19,818 nucleotides of DNA from CAZSXS01 sp964611385. GTDB lineage: Bacteria > Bacillota > Clostridia > Lachnospirales > CAYPQA01. A model generated the notes under the pieces. That model was given only the letters and a program-made list of their open reading frames with translations. It was not told the origin of the DNA and ran no database searches. The stretch is taken from NCBI GenBank assembly GCA_964611385.1, contig CAZSXS010000071.1:1-19818 (forward strand). The letters run 5' to 3'. Shown piece by piece: positions 6,473 through 14,580 of this stretch. Every line of letters begins with the position of its first letter. Positions within the stretch are counted from its first letter, which is position 1. Made by a program: the position numbers and the translations under genes.

Positions 6473-7249
6473 CTACTCCTTTTGCATGTTTCCTTTCTTT
6501 GCACTTTGGTCTTGCCTGTACTCTGTAGGTGTCATGCCTGTCTCTGCCTTAAAGGTTTTCAGAAAATGCTTTTCGTCGTGATACCCCACTTCACTATACA
6601 GCTTTGATATCCGTATATTTGTGGTGCGCAAGAGTTTTTTGGCCACATTGATTCGTAGAGTTTTTAGATAATCTACAAAGCTCTTCCCTGTAATTTCTTT
6701 AAAAGCCTCGGAAAAGAACGTATAGTTCATAGAAACTAGATTGGACACCATCGCCATATTGAGATCAGTATTATATTTTTCCTTTATGTAGGTCACAGCC
6801 TTTTCAATTTTTTGCCGCTTGTCCTCCTCGTCTTCGGGGACTTCTGGTGGCTTTACCCCTTCCAGTTGCTTTTGCTCCAACTGCTGCTGAATCTTCTCCA
6901 GCATATTTACGAAGGCTTCACGCTCAATGGGTTTTAGCAAATATTCACAGGCCCCTAAGCGCATTGTCTGCACAGCGTAGGAAAAATCGTCATACCCACT
7001 AATAATTACGATGAAAGCATCGCTTAAGTCTTCCTTGCGGAGGGCTTCTATGAATGTGATCCCATCCATCATTGGCATTTTAATATCTGAGAGGATTAAA
7101 TCAAACTTCTTCTTCTTTAGGTTTTCAAGGGCCTCATTTCCGTTTTTGCACTCAATGATTTCGCCCGTGCAAAGGCCTGTGCGCTCAATCATCACCCGTA
7201 TACCTTGACGCACAAATTTTTCGTCCTCAACCAGCAGGATGTTTTTCAT
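6473..7249 (-). CDS. AraC-family response regulator (YesN-type)
   Basis: This 258-residue protein has a receiver domain (residues 1-120) and a C-terminal AraC-type DNA-binding domain (about 150-250). The acidic pair is in LLVEDEKF, the phospho-acceptor is Asp55 in DLILSDIKMPMMDG, and the switch Lys is in EYLLKPIE. The first HTH is NMAMVSNLVSMNYTFFSEAF, and the second carries the family signature near IRISKLYSEVGYHDEKHF and FKAETGMTPTEYRQ. The ATG at 7249 follows GAGGGTGGTAAG; a GTG three codons upstream is less likely. A short, charged linker (PPEVPEDEEDKRQK) joins the domains. It is encoded after its probable partner kinase and next to a sugar importer, so it most likely controls the importer genes in response to the sugar. 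The target sites are not identified. Confidence 0.95.
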   Translation of the reverse strand: MKNILLVEDEKFVRQGIRVMIERTGLCTGEIIECKNGNEALENLKKKKFDLILSDIKMPMMDGITFIEALRKEDLSDAFIVIISGYDDFSYAVQTMRLGACEYLLKPIEREAFVNMLEKIQQQLEQKQLEGVKPPEVPEDEEDKRQKIEKAVTYIKEKYNTDLNMAMVSNLVSMNYTFFSEAFKEITGKSFVDYLKTLRINVAKKLLRTTNIRISKLYSEVGYHDEKHFLKTFKAETGMTPTEYRQDQSAKKGNMQKE

Positions 7250-7262
7250 ACTTACCACCCTC

Positions 7263-7277
7263 TGCGCCTCTGGCGCA
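7263..7277 (-). repeat. Small GC-rich hairpin before the response regulator ribosome binding site
   Basis: Perfect arms TGCGCC (7263-7268) and GGCGCA (7272-7277) surround a 3-nt loop. The hairpin ends immediately before the GAGGGTGG ribosome binding site. It could tune translation start or mark an RNA processing site. It lacks a U-tract, so it is not a terminator. Confidence 0.4.
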
Positions 7278-7283
7278 CCTTTT

Positions 7284-7312
7284 CATATACTCAGTCACGT
7301 TCAGCTTTGCAA
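7284..7312 (-). promoter_or_regulatory. Weak candidate promoter ahead of the response regulator
   Basis: The minus strand shows TTGCAA (7307-7312), 17 nt, then TATATG (7284-7289), each 4 of 6 matches to the sigma-A consensus. It would give the response regulator some transcription independent of the kinase gene. Matches are modest and may be chance. Confidence 0.25.
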
Positions 7313-7386
7313 AGCCACCGTCCAAAACAATAGATTTTAAGCGGGTTGAATGATGCGGCTTGGTAAGTGTTTAAGAGACTGAGCAT
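7291..7386 (-). CDS. Possible 31-residue small protein between kinase and regulator genes
   Basis: An ATG at 7386, three bp after the kinase stop, opens a 31-codon frame ending in TGA at 7291-7293. The peptide starts MLSLLNTYQAASFNPLKI and ends FGRWLCKAERD. AGGAG at the very end of the kinase gene lies about 9 nt ahead of the ATG. The frame fills most of the unusually long 139-bp gap between kinase and regulator. There is no recognised homologue or domain, and 31 codons can arise by chance, so confidence is low. Confidence 0.3.
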   Translation of the reverse strand: MLSLLNTYQAASFNPLKIYCFGRWLCKAERD

Positions 7387-7388
7387 AG

Positions 7389-9218
7389 CTACTCACTCCT
7401 GAAAGGCATTTTCATGATTACCTTTGTATATTCATTCAGTTTGCTTTTAATGCTAATTCCATAATCCCCACCAAAGCTAAGCTCAATGCGCTCTTGTACA
7501 TTTTTTAATCCAATCCCCGTAAGGCCGGTATTGTTCTTTCCGTTTTTGATTGTTTCATTGATGGCTTTCAAGGTTGCCTCATCAATACCACAGCCGCTGT
7601 CAGTGATTTCTATCATCAGATCCCCATCCAACTTAAGCACCTTGATTTTGATGACGGCATCCCGTGCCATATTTTCAATGCCATGTACAATTGCATTCTC
7701 TACGATGGGTTGCATAGACATTTTTGGAATGATCGCATTTACAGCCTCCTTAGAAATATCACAGATCAGCTGTATCTTGTTATCAAAACGAATGTTGAAT
7801 AGCTGCAAATAATCTTTTACATAATCCACTTCACCCGTCAACGATACAGTCTGGCTTTTCCAGTTCATAGAATACCGCAATAGTCTGCCTAAGGCCGTAA
7901 CGGTATCAGCGATCAAGTAATTCTCATCTATAACTGCCATCATCTCTATGTTGTTTAGCACATTATACAGGAAATGTGAGTTGATCTGATTTTGTAGTGC
8001 CTTTATTTCGGCATCCTTCTCCAACAGGGAACGTTTGGTATTCTGCTCTACAAGGTCGTCTATCTTTTCCACCATCTTATTAAAATATAGTTGCAGCTGA
8101 CCGATTTCATCATCAGAGGGTTTTTCGATTTTCACATTGGTGTTGCCCTCCTCCAGACTTCGCATTGCATTGATGGTGCTATAAATGCGTTTTAATAGCA
8201 CAGAAGTAATGCCCTCATAGATCAAGGTGAGCGCAATAATAAAGGTAAAAATCAGTGCCATCAGGAACATACGGCTTTGGGAAATCTTTCCGACAATCCC
8301 AGTTAAGTCACTTACCATCACAAAGCTGCCGCCCAAGACAGAACCCGGTTGTATTGTCAACAAATAACTTGTACCGCCGAGGCGCTCAAAGCTTTGTAGT
8401 TTTCCGCTTGAAAGTAGCTTTTCCGAAGCCAATCGTGCAAGCGCAAGGCGCTTTTCGTTCTTCTGGCTTTCTGTATCCGTAAAGATCTGCCCATCCCGAA
8501 CCAAGAAGCAAAACCGTTCCTCTGTATTCTCACTAAAGAAATCATCCATATAAAAAGAGACCTCAATAACAGCCTTACTACTGCCTTGGGCCTCATTCAT
8601 ACTACTGGAAAAGGATAGGATATTGTTCCCCGAAAGTCGGGAGCTATATTGCGAGAGCTGCTCACTATAACCCAGCCTGGTCATGATCTGTTCACTGCGC
8701 ACAGCTGCATACCAGGCCTGCCCTGCCACCCGCTCATTGGAGATAAACACCGGCCAGCGTTCGGGCATATGGTTGCTGTCACAGTAGATGCGGATACTTC
8801 TAATATAGGGGTTGGTGATTACTATGTTTTCGATGTAAGGGGTGGTCTGACTGTTAAAGCGCACAAGCTCCTCAGCGCTAACTACACGAGAGACTAAATC
8901 AATGATCTGGGTATTTGCCTTAAGAGTCTGAATCACAGTGCTTGCAATATCGGAATTGGTCTTGGCAAAGATCTCTGTCTTTTTCAGCTCATTTAACTCA
9001 CTTCCTGCAACCTGCTCAATCTGGTAGTTCTCAATTTGATTAAAGACCACAATCAGCGTGATAACGATAGGAACGATCAAAATAGAAATAATACTGACAC
9101 TGAATTTCTTGTTTAAGGGAAATCGATGCCACCAGCCCAGCTGCCTTCCCAGATCATAGGCCCAGGCGTTTTTTGTTTTCAGAAAGTTTTTTTTGATATT
9201 CTTTTTGAACCAATGCAT
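7389..9218 (-). CDS. Membrane sensor histidine kinase (YesM-type)
   Basis: This 609-residue protein has a cytoplasmic N-tail, a first membrane helix near 39-59 (FSVSIISILIVPIVITLIVV) and an extracellular sensor region of about 255 residues. A second helix lies near 316-338 (LMALIFTFIIALTLIYEGI), followed by a HAMP segment (MRSLEEGNTNVKIEKPSDDE). The His_kinase domain has phospho-acceptor His415 in NSHFLYNVLNNIEMM, and the ATPase has its N-box Asn508 in PIVENAIVHGI plus DSGCGIDE and TGLTGIGLKNVQER. This arrangement is typical of kinases paired with YesN-type regulators. The start at 9218 follows GGAAAGAAG and lies inside the upstream solute-binding gene, overlapping it by 65 nt in another frame. 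No other ATG, GTG or TTG lies nearby before the first helix. It probably senses the extracellular sugar, perhaps through the liganded solute-binding protein. Confidence 0.94.
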   Translation of the reverse strand: MHWFKKNIKKNFLKTKNAWAYDLGRQLGWWHRFPLNKKFSVSIISILIVPIVITLIVVFNQIENYQIEQVAGSELNELKKTEIFAKTNSDIASTVIQTLKANTQIIDLVSRVVSAEELVRFNSQTTPYIENIVITNPYIRSIRIYCDSNHMPERWPVFISNERVAGQAWYAAVRSEQIMTRLGYSEQLSQYSSRLSGNNILSFSSSMNEAQGSSKAVIEVSFYMDDFFSENTEERFCFLVRDGQIFTDTESQKNEKRLALARLASEKLLSSGKLQSFERLGGTSYLLTIQPGSVLGGSFVMVSDLTGIVGKISQSRMFLMALIFTFIIALTLIYEGITSVLLKRIYSTINAMRSLEEGNTNVKIEKPSDDEIGQLQLYFNKMVEKIDDLVEQNTKRSLLEKDAEIKALQNQINSHFLYNVLNNIEMMAVIDENYLIADTVTALGRLLRYSMNWKSQTVSLTGEVDYVKDYLQLFNIRFDNKIQLICDISKEAVNAIIPKMSMQPIVENAIVHGIENMARDAVIKIKVLKLDGDLMIEITDSGCGIDEATLKAINETIKNGKNNTGLTGIGLKNVQERIELSFGGDYGISIKSKLNEYTKVIMKMPFRSE

Positions 9219-10722
9219 AATCTTCTTTCCGTTCCTTTAAAAATCCGTCAACCAATTTGTCAAATTCCTCTTCACTACCGGCAAGAATCAATTGAGGCAA
9301 AATCGCTCCTCGTGCAGTATCTAATCTTGATTTGGCGTAAGCTTCAGGCGTACCTGGTGCAAAACTCCCAAACATATAAGCAGAGAAGTTCACAGCATAC
9401 TGTGTAGACCAGCGCTTGATGCTTTCGATATAATCGTCATCAGGAGGCTTATAACCTTGTCGTTGGGCATAGGCATTATCCATGAGCATCCAATGCGTTG
9501 CAGCAGCCCCATAAGTTTGATCAAAGCGACTGCGGTTACTTGCCAGCAAAGAGAGCATTTCGTCCTTGAAAACCACACGACCGTCTAGGACATCATAGCT
9601 CTGCCCCTCGACCCCAGCCCAGATCAACTTTTGGCCCTGGTCACTCATTAAAAAGGACAGCAGCTGAATGGCCTGACTCTTATAGGGGCTATCTTTGGAG
9701 ATCATGGTAAGCGTCCAACCTTGAATTCCCGGGCCATTTAGGCGGTGAGGTTCCCCCTTCGCATTCTTTGGGCCGTCAACAGCGATATAACATTCTGAGG
9801 GGGTTTCAGCATAAATATTTTTGAGCTGTGTTTGGCAGTCCGACCACTGATACAGCATCGCAAAGTAGCGTTTTTTGGCAATCTTTTCTTCCATCTGGAT
9901 GCGTTTATCCACAAAGACATCCCGCATAATCAGACCTTGCTCATTAGCACGGCGGAAGGTTTTAAGCCACTGCAAGTAATCAGGGTCTGTAAAACGGTCA
10001 TAGATCAATCCATCCTTTTCAAAGGGGATAGCCAAAAAATTTTGAAGATACTCCTCAAGAGAAGAATTACCAATTTCGTTAAACTCCTGAAGGCCAAGAG
10101 GAATGAGAGGCTCACCATCAACGAGGGGGAAACGTTCTTTGGCATCGGCAAGAGCCTTCAAGAAGCCCTCTGGAGTTGTCATATCGGGAGAGCCGATGGC
10201 TTCATAGATATCCTTACGGACTAGGAAAGTTTGATTACTTTCAGCGACATAATCTTTAGTGGAGTAGGAGGCATTAGGATAGCCATAGACCTTACCGTCC
10301 TCATGGGTATACCACTGCAATCTGGAAGGCTCGGCCACATCAAAGAAGCTGGGATCGAACTCCTGAGCAAGCTCATTCAAAGGCGCAAGCATATCCTGTG
10401 CAATCAGTTCGTGGTACGCATTTTCCCACCAGCCCATGGTAAGCAAGTCTGGGAGATTTCGGGAGGCAATCATACTCATCAACTTTTCAGTTTCATTCCC
10501 CCCAGGCGAAGCATACTTAACCTCAATGCCGGAACGTTTTGAAATTTCTCTGGAGGTAGGGTCTTCACCCCAAGGCGTTTCAAACCAAGAAAAATTGACA
10601 TACCAACTCAAAGTCACTGGTTTTTCAACCAAGTCTCCATTCAAATTTTTACGGGGCTGCGTCGTACAGGAAGAAAAGAAAAGCAGCAAAAAGGAAGACG
10701 CGACGAGGACGAACTTTTTCAT
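9154..10722 (-). CDS. Extracellular solute-binding lipoprotein, LplA-like (paralogue 1)
   Basis: This 522-residue sugar-binding lipoprotein belongs to the family-1 type solute-binding proteins used by LplABC/YtcQ-like importers. Its signal is MKKFVLVASSFLLLFFSSC, with Cys19 lipidated; the lipobox FSSC is slightly unusual. Segments shared with the second copy at 11010-12623 include TFLVRKDIYE, TPEGF, EEYLQNFLAIP/EDILLEFLAVP, WLKTFR, RYFAMLYQ and YIAVDGP, so the two are paralogues of similar length. AAAGGAGGTCAGT precedes the ATG. It has its own promoter and an attenuator-like leader, unlike its neighbour. Its 3' end overlaps the kinase gene by 65 nt. Its place next to the kinase suggests it could serve as a dedicated sensor subunit or bind a different sugar; that is inference. 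Confidence 0.92.
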   Translation of the reverse strand: MKKFVLVASSFLLLFFSSCTTQPRKNLNGDLVEKPVTLSWYVNFSWFETPWGEDPTSREISKRSGIEVKYASPGGNETEKLMSMIASRNLPDLLTMGWWENAYHELIAQDMLAPLNELAQEFDPSFFDVAEPSRLQWYTHEDGKVYGYPNASYSTKDYVAESNQTFLVRKDIYEAIGSPDMTTPEGFLKALADAKERFPLVDGEPLIPLGLQEFNEIGNSSLEEYLQNFLAIPFEKDGLIYDRFTDPDYLQWLKTFRRANEQGLIMRDVFVDKRIQMEEKIAKKRYFAMLYQWSDCQTQLKNIYAETPSECYIAVDGPKNAKGEPHRLNGPGIQGWTLTMISKDSPYKSQAIQLLSFLMSDQGQKLIWAGVEGQSYDVLDGRVVFKDEMLSLLASNRSRFDQTYGAAATHWMLMDNAYAQRQGYKPPDDDYIESIKRWSTQYAVNFSAYMFGSFAPGTPEAYAKSRLDTARGAILPQLILAGSEEEFDKLVDGFLKERKEDYALVQKEYQKKLSENKKRLGL

Positions 10723-10743
10723 ACTGACCTCCTTTAGAGAAAG

Positions 10744-10834
10744 AAAAAACCGTGGGGGAGAGGGAGTTGGCCAACAAGTTGGTTCACCCCACTACCCCCT
10801 CCCCCCACCTTTCAAAAAAACCAGACATGGGGAG
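10744..10834 (-). promoter_or_regulatory. Attenuator-like leader of the paralogue 1 solute-binding gene
   Basis: On the minus strand a very GC-rich hairpin, outer arms within 10795-10808 and 10752-10764 (GTGGGGG pairing with CCCCCAC), is followed after two G by six T (10744-10749). This is a terminator just upstream of the ribosome binding site (10728-10735). An internal CCAAC/GTTGG stem tops it. Upstream, CTCCCC (10829-10834) can pair with the GGGGAG part of the hairpin's first arm and would break it. That gives an antiterminator/terminator choice. No known riboswitch or T-box signature was recognised. Confidence 0.5.
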
Positions 10835-10876
10835 TTAAGGCTTAATCCATAAGACTTTTGAAAAATTTTTTTTATT

Positions 10877-10905
10877 TTTATAAATTTAGCATATGCGTAA
10901 GTCAA
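10877..10905 (-). promoter_or_regulatory. Sigma-A-type promoter of the paralogue 1 gene
   Basis: The minus strand has TTGACT (10900-10905), a 17-nt spacer and TATAAA (10877-10882), each 5 of 6 to consensus. A second TTGACT (10906-10911) lies directly upstream in tandem. Transcription would start near 10870 and yield a leader of about 148 nt before the solute-binding gene. This promoter would drive the second binding protein, the kinase and the genes after it separately from the importer. Confidence 0.65.
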
Positions 10906-10934
10906 AGTCAACACTCGCTTGTATTTTCAAGTGC

Positions 10935-10984
10935 AAAAAAGAGACTGCTGCTAACTATTTTTGTAGTTATGCAACAGTCTCTTT
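10935..10984 (-). terminator. Rho-independent terminator after paralogue 2
   Basis: A long, near-perfect hairpin joins 10938-10956 and 10964-10984, with outer arm AAAGAGACTG/CAGTCTCTTT and inner arm TAACTA/TAGTTA. It has one mismatch and one bulged base. On the minus strand it ends in six T (10935-10940). It lies 25 nt after the stop of the upstream solute-binding gene and splits the locus into an importer unit and a binding-protein/two-component unit. Confidence 0.82.
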
Positions 10985-11009
10985 CTTTGTGTTGGGAGGG
11001 TTTTTATTT

Positions 11010-12623
11010 TTACTTACTTAACTTTGCCTTGTTGGCCTCTACTCGACTGCGAAGGTATTTCAAGTAAGTGTCGTAGCCGTTGTCCTTTTTATATTTGTCG
11101 TAGTCATTCCAAATCTGATCAAATTCTGCGTCAGACTTGGCCTTAAGAAGCTTTGGTAACACTTCGCCCCATTTGTTTTTGACTCGGGTGGCTATTTCCG
11201 CCTCGTCTGAGTCGGCTGGTGGCTCAATGTTGTCGTATTGACCGTAGAAGTAGGCCTTGCCCTTGTTCCATTCCCTGTATTGACTAAAGGGTTCTGGCGG
11301 AGCAGGCTCCCAGGCCAGTATATTTTTGGTCTTGGCAAACATCCAGTACTCATTGTAGGTGTTGTACTTTTGCTTAAAGGTTCCCATGTCTCTGTTCTTC
11401 AGCTCGGTTACTTCCTCTTTTATAACAGGCTTGCCGTTTACCACGTCATAGGTTTCGCCCTCTTTGCCTAAGAAAAATACTTTCTGACCCTCTTCGCTGT
11501 GTCCCCACTCCAAAAGCTGCGCTATGCGCTCTGGGTTCTTCGCGTTTTTGGTCACAAAAGTTACTTCCCAGCCTGAGTAACCGGGTACACCCAACTTCGG
11601 TGCTTCCAGCTTGCTGTTGGCGGGGCCGTCCACTGCAATGTAGATGGAGTCGGGCGCATTCTTGTAGAGCTGCCCCAGAGGATTCATTGCATCCTGTGCT
11701 TGGTAAAGCATCGCAAAGTAACGGCCTTGCTGTATCTTTTCTTCGATCTTAGTTCTGTCGTCTACAAATACATCAGTGGGCATTAAACCCTTTTCGTTGG
11801 CAAGACGGAAGGTCTTGAGCCAGCGAATGTATTCCTCACTGGGATTGGCGTTGAATACTGGGAAGAACTGACCGTCAATTTCCCGTGGTACGGCTAGGAA
11901 CTCAAGAAGGATGTCTTCAAGCCCTGTGTTGCCTGTGGGTAAAAAGGCTGTTGTGCCGAAGGGGATGATCGGCTCGCCGTTCAAAGCCTTGAACGATTGG
12001 GCCTTTGCATCCTCTAAAGCCTTGATGAAGCCTTCTGGTGTACGAAGATCTGGCTTACCTAGGGACTCATAAATGTCCTTGCGTACCAGGAAGGTACGGT
12101 TGGAGGTCAGGCCAGCCTCAATATCGGAGGGTACAACGGAGTTAGAAGGATAGCAGTATACCTCACCATTATCATCTCTGTACCAGTTTAATACGTTCTT
12201 GTCCAATACATTCATTAAGCCCGGTGCAAATTTTGCTAGCTCGTCATAGGTGTAGGCATACTTCGGTACGGATAGTTGCTGTACCTCGCCATTCCACCAG
12301 CCCAAGGTGACTAGGTCGGTTAAGGTGTTGGATGCGATCATAGCATTCAGCTTTTCCATCGGTTCACCCACCGGCGCAATGAAGTTTACGTTTACGCCCG
12401 TATTCTCCTTGATCATCTCTAGAACAAGATTGCCCTTGGGGGATGAGAACCAGTTCTCATTGATATACCAGTCAACTGTTATGGGTGCAGTATTTGAGGC
12501 CTGTGTGCCTTGATTGCCTCCAGGTGCTGCTGAAGTTGTGGGGGACTGGGTAGAACAGGCGCTTAGCAGCATGGTCGAAGCCAAGGCTACACTTACTAAT
12601 CTTGCTGATTTTAATCCTTTCAT
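11010..12623 (-). CDS. Extracellular solute-binding lipoprotein, LplA-like (paralogue 2)
   Basis: This is a 537-residue lipoprotein that would deliver an oligosaccharide or glycoside to the two permeases encoded just upstream. The signal peptide MKGLKSARLVSVALASTM ends in lipobox LSAC with Cys23, followed by a low-complexity Ser/Thr/Gly/Gln tether (STQSPTTSAAPGGNQGTQAS). The mature part opens ITVDWYINENWF, similar to LSWYVNFSWF of the neighbouring copy. The ATG follows TTGGAGGAATAAA. Only 45 bp separate it from the second permease gene, so it is the third gene of the importer transcript, which then meets a terminator. The ligand cannot be read from sequence. Confidence 0.94.
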   Translation of the reverse strand: MKGLKSARLVSVALASTMLLSACSTQSPTTSAAPGGNQGTQASNTAPITVDWYINENWFSSPKGNLVLEMIKENTGVNVNFIAPVGEPMEKLNAMIASNTLTDLVTLGWWNGEVQQLSVPKYAYTYDELAKFAPGLMNVLDKNVLNWYRDDNGEVYCYPSNSVVPSDIEAGLTSNRTFLVRKDIYESLGKPDLRTPEGFIKALEDAKAQSFKALNGEPIIPFGTTAFLPTGNTGLEDILLEFLAVPREIDGQFFPVFNANPSEEYIRWLKTFRLANEKGLMPTDVFVDDRTKIEEKIQQGRYFAMLYQAQDAMNPLGQLYKNAPDSIYIAVDGPANSKLEAPKLGVPGYSGWEVTFVTKNAKNPERIAQLLEWGHSEEGQKVFFLGKEGETYDVVNGKPVIKEEVTELKNRDMGTFKQKYNTYNEYWMFAKTKNILAWEPAPPEPFSQYREWNKGKAYFYGQYDNIEPPADSDEAEIATRVKNKWGEVLPKLLKAKSDAEFDQIWNDYDKYKKDNGYDTYLKYLRSRVEANKAKLSK

Positions 12624-12668
12624 TTTTATTCCTCCAATTTTTTATTTTTATGTTTTTGTGTGCCAAGC

Positions 12669-13574
12669 TTATTCTTTCACTGAACCGATCATCATACCCT
12701 TTACAAAGTATTTTTGCAAAAACGGATAAATACAGACAATGGGTATGGTGGTTACGATCATAGTAGCCATTTGAAGAGATGTTGAGGTAAATCGGCTTTG
12801 AGAAGCCTGCCCCACCAGCATGGAGTATTTGCTGCCCTCAGAGGTACTGATCATCTTGTATAGGTAGGTTTGTACGGGCATTAGGTCTGGATTGTTAAAG
12901 TACAACTTCCCCATGAAATAGTCATTCCAGTTATAAACACCATTGAACAAGGTAATCGTAGCGATAACGGGTGCGGATACGGGCAGGATAATCTTGCGGA
13001 ATACGGTAAAAGCTCCGGATCCGTCAATGGTGGCAGCCTCCTCCAGAGAGGGAGGAATGGTACGAAAGAAGGACTGTAAAATAATCAAGTCAAAAAAGTT
13101 GAACATAGTGGGAATGATATATACGATAAATTTGTCGTACATACCCAGATTGTTAATGAGTATGAAGGTTGGAATCAATCCGCCAGAGAAAAACATGGTG
13201 ATGATGCCCATGGTCATGTAAAGCTTTTGGCCAATTAATTCTTTCTTTGAAAGAGCGTAAGCCACCATGGCGGTAAACAGTACATGCACGGTTGTGGCAA
13301 GGAGGGTACGGGCGATGGTAACGATAAAGGCCTTAATGATTTCGTTGTTCCGGAATACTTCCTTGTAGTTATCCAAGGTAAATACACGAGGCCACCAGTA
13401 TAAATGCCCTTGCGCTGCATCGAAACCGTCATTTAAAGACTGTACAAGCACATACCAAATGGGATAGAGCATCGCAAAGCAGATAACAAGCATGATCAGG
13501 ATATTGAGTAGGTCAAAGCCTTTTTCGAAAAATTTAGTACGGGCAGATTGCTTTTCAATGGATTGAGAATTCAT
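12669..13574 (-). CDS. Sugar ABC transporter permease, LplC/YtcP-type
   Basis: This is a 301-residue inner-membrane permease of the carbohydrate-uptake CUT1-like class. About six membrane helices are seen, including LLNILIMLVICFAMLYPIWY, TLLATTVHVLFTAMVAYAL and MGIITMFFSGGLIPTFILI. The EAA loop that docks the ATPase is EEAATIDGSGAFTVFRKIILP. I chose the ATG at 13574 because AAGGAGG precedes it by 6 nt and it lies 10 bp after the stop of the other permease gene; a longer frame up to 13652 would overlap that gene. The C-terminus FLQKYFVKGMMIGSVKE is typical for the family. Confidence 0.95.
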   Translation of the reverse strand: MNSQSIEKQSARTKFFEKGFDLLNILIMLVICFAMLYPIWYVLVQSLNDGFDAAQGHLYWWPRVFTLDNYKEVFRNNEIIKAFIVTIARTLLATTVHVLFTAMVAYALSKKELIGQKLYMTMGIITMFFSGGLIPTFILINNLGMYDKFIVYIIPTMFNFFDLIILQSFFRTIPPSLEEAATIDGSGAFTVFRKIILPVSAPVIATITLFNGVYNWNDYFMGKLYFNNPDLMPVQTYLYKMISTSEGSKYSMLVGQASQSRFTSTSLQMATMIVTTIPIVCIYPFLQKYFVKGMMIGSVKE

Positions 13575-13584
13575 GCTAGCCTCC

Positions 13585-14511
13585 TTAATAAAGGGATACT
13601 TCGGTAAGCTTTTCCGAAGCCTTATTGGCGCTGTACAGCAGGATAAATGCAAAGATGGAGCGTAAGAAGCCTATAGCTGTTGCATAGGACAGCCGTCCCG
13701 AACCTATACCCATGCGATAGGCATAGATATCAATTACATCCACGGCGTCATAGAGGACGGGCTTATTGAAAACAAAGAGCTGATCAAAGTTTGAGCCTAG
13801 TAAGTTGGAAATGTTTAACACCAGAAGAACCGATATGGTACCTTTGATGGAGGGCAAGGTTACGTTCCAGATCCGACGTAGCCGCCCAGCGCCGTCGATG
13901 GCAGCAGCTTCATATAGACTCGGATCTATGCCCGAAATGGCCGCAATATAGATGATGGCCGACCAACCCAACTCTTTCCAAAGTTCAGCCGTAACAAGAA
14001 TGCTCCAGAAGCCATCAGGCTGCCCCAGGAGGTGCCTGGCCTCTTTAACGAATCCCATTCTTACGAAGAGGTCTGTAAGCATGCCGGTTTCCGAAAGCCA
14101 GTTGAACATGATCCCCCCTACAATCACCCATGACAGGAAGTGAGGTAGATAGGAAATGGTCTGCACGACACGCTTAAATCGGACGGAAGTAATCTCGTTA
14201 AGCAGCAAAGCGAAAAGGATCCCGGCCGGAAAGCAAACCACCAACCGCAAGAGATTAAGCCCCAGTGTGTTTCTGATGACAAGCCAGAAGCGATCATCCC
14301 TAAAAAATTCCAAAAAGTTATTAAACCCCACCCATTTGGAACCCAGAATGCCGTTCGCCGCCGTATACCGCTGAAAAGCGATAATGATAAAATACATGGG
14401 AATGAAGTTGAAGATCAACATCCATGCAACCCCCGGAAGTGCCATTACCTGCAGACTTTTCTGTTTCCACATCCTTTGAAAAATATTGTCTGCATTCCCT
14501 TTACCTCGCAT
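13585..14511 (-). CDS. Sugar ABC transporter permease, LplB/UgpA-type
   Basis: This is the 308-residue partner permease of the importer and the first gene of the minus-strand unit. Six membrane helices are likely, beginning VMALPGVAWMLIFNFIPMYF. The EAA loop is YEAAAIDGAGRLRRIWNVTLP. The segment GFNNFLEFFRDDRFWLVIRNT before the second helix is typical of LplB-like proteins. The ATG is preceded by GGGGTGAT. A promoter candidate lies 40-70 bp upstream. No ATPase gene belongs to this cluster, which is common for this transporter class because one shared MsmX-type ATPase serves several importers. Confidence 0.95.
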   Translation of the reverse strand: MRGKGNADNIFQRMWKQKSLQVMALPGVAWMLIFNFIPMYFIIIAFQRYTAANGILGSKWVGFNNFLEFFRDDRFWLVIRNTLGLNLLRLVVCFPAGILFALLLNEITSVRFKRVVQTISYLPHFLSWVIVGGIMFNWLSETGMLTDLFVRMGFVKEARHLLGQPDGFWSILVTAELWKELGWSAIIYIAAISGIDPSLYEAAAIDGAGRLRRIWNVTLPSIKGTISVLLVLNISNLLGSNFDQLFVFNKPVLYDAVDVIDIYAYRMGIGSGRLSYATAIGFLRSIFAFILLYSANKASEKLTEVSLY

Positions 14512-14551
14512 TTTAAATCACCCCACAATTGTTAGATCAGTGTTTTTCTTG

Positions 14552-14580
14552 ATTATATTTCTATGCTTCAATTTAAACAA
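14552..14580 (-). promoter_or_regulatory. Promoter of the importer operon
   Basis: The minus strand carries a perfect TATAAT (14552-14557), a 17-nt spacer, then TTGTTT (14575-14580) as a weak -35 with 3 of 6 matches. Start of transcription would be near 14545, about 34 nt before the first permease ATG. A weak -35 with a perfect -10 fits a promoter that needs an activator such as the AraC-type regulator of this locus. Confidence 0.6.

Noticed and set aside
10752..10810. G-quadruplex from the minus-strand G runs
   Set aside because: Only three separate runs of three or more G occur close together; a fourth has only two. The hairpin/terminator explanation is stronger.
10436..10852. 138-codon plus-strand frame antisense to the solute-binding gene
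   Set aside because: It mirrors a well-supported lipoprotein gene and its leader; its C-terminal half is low-complexity from the G/C runs.
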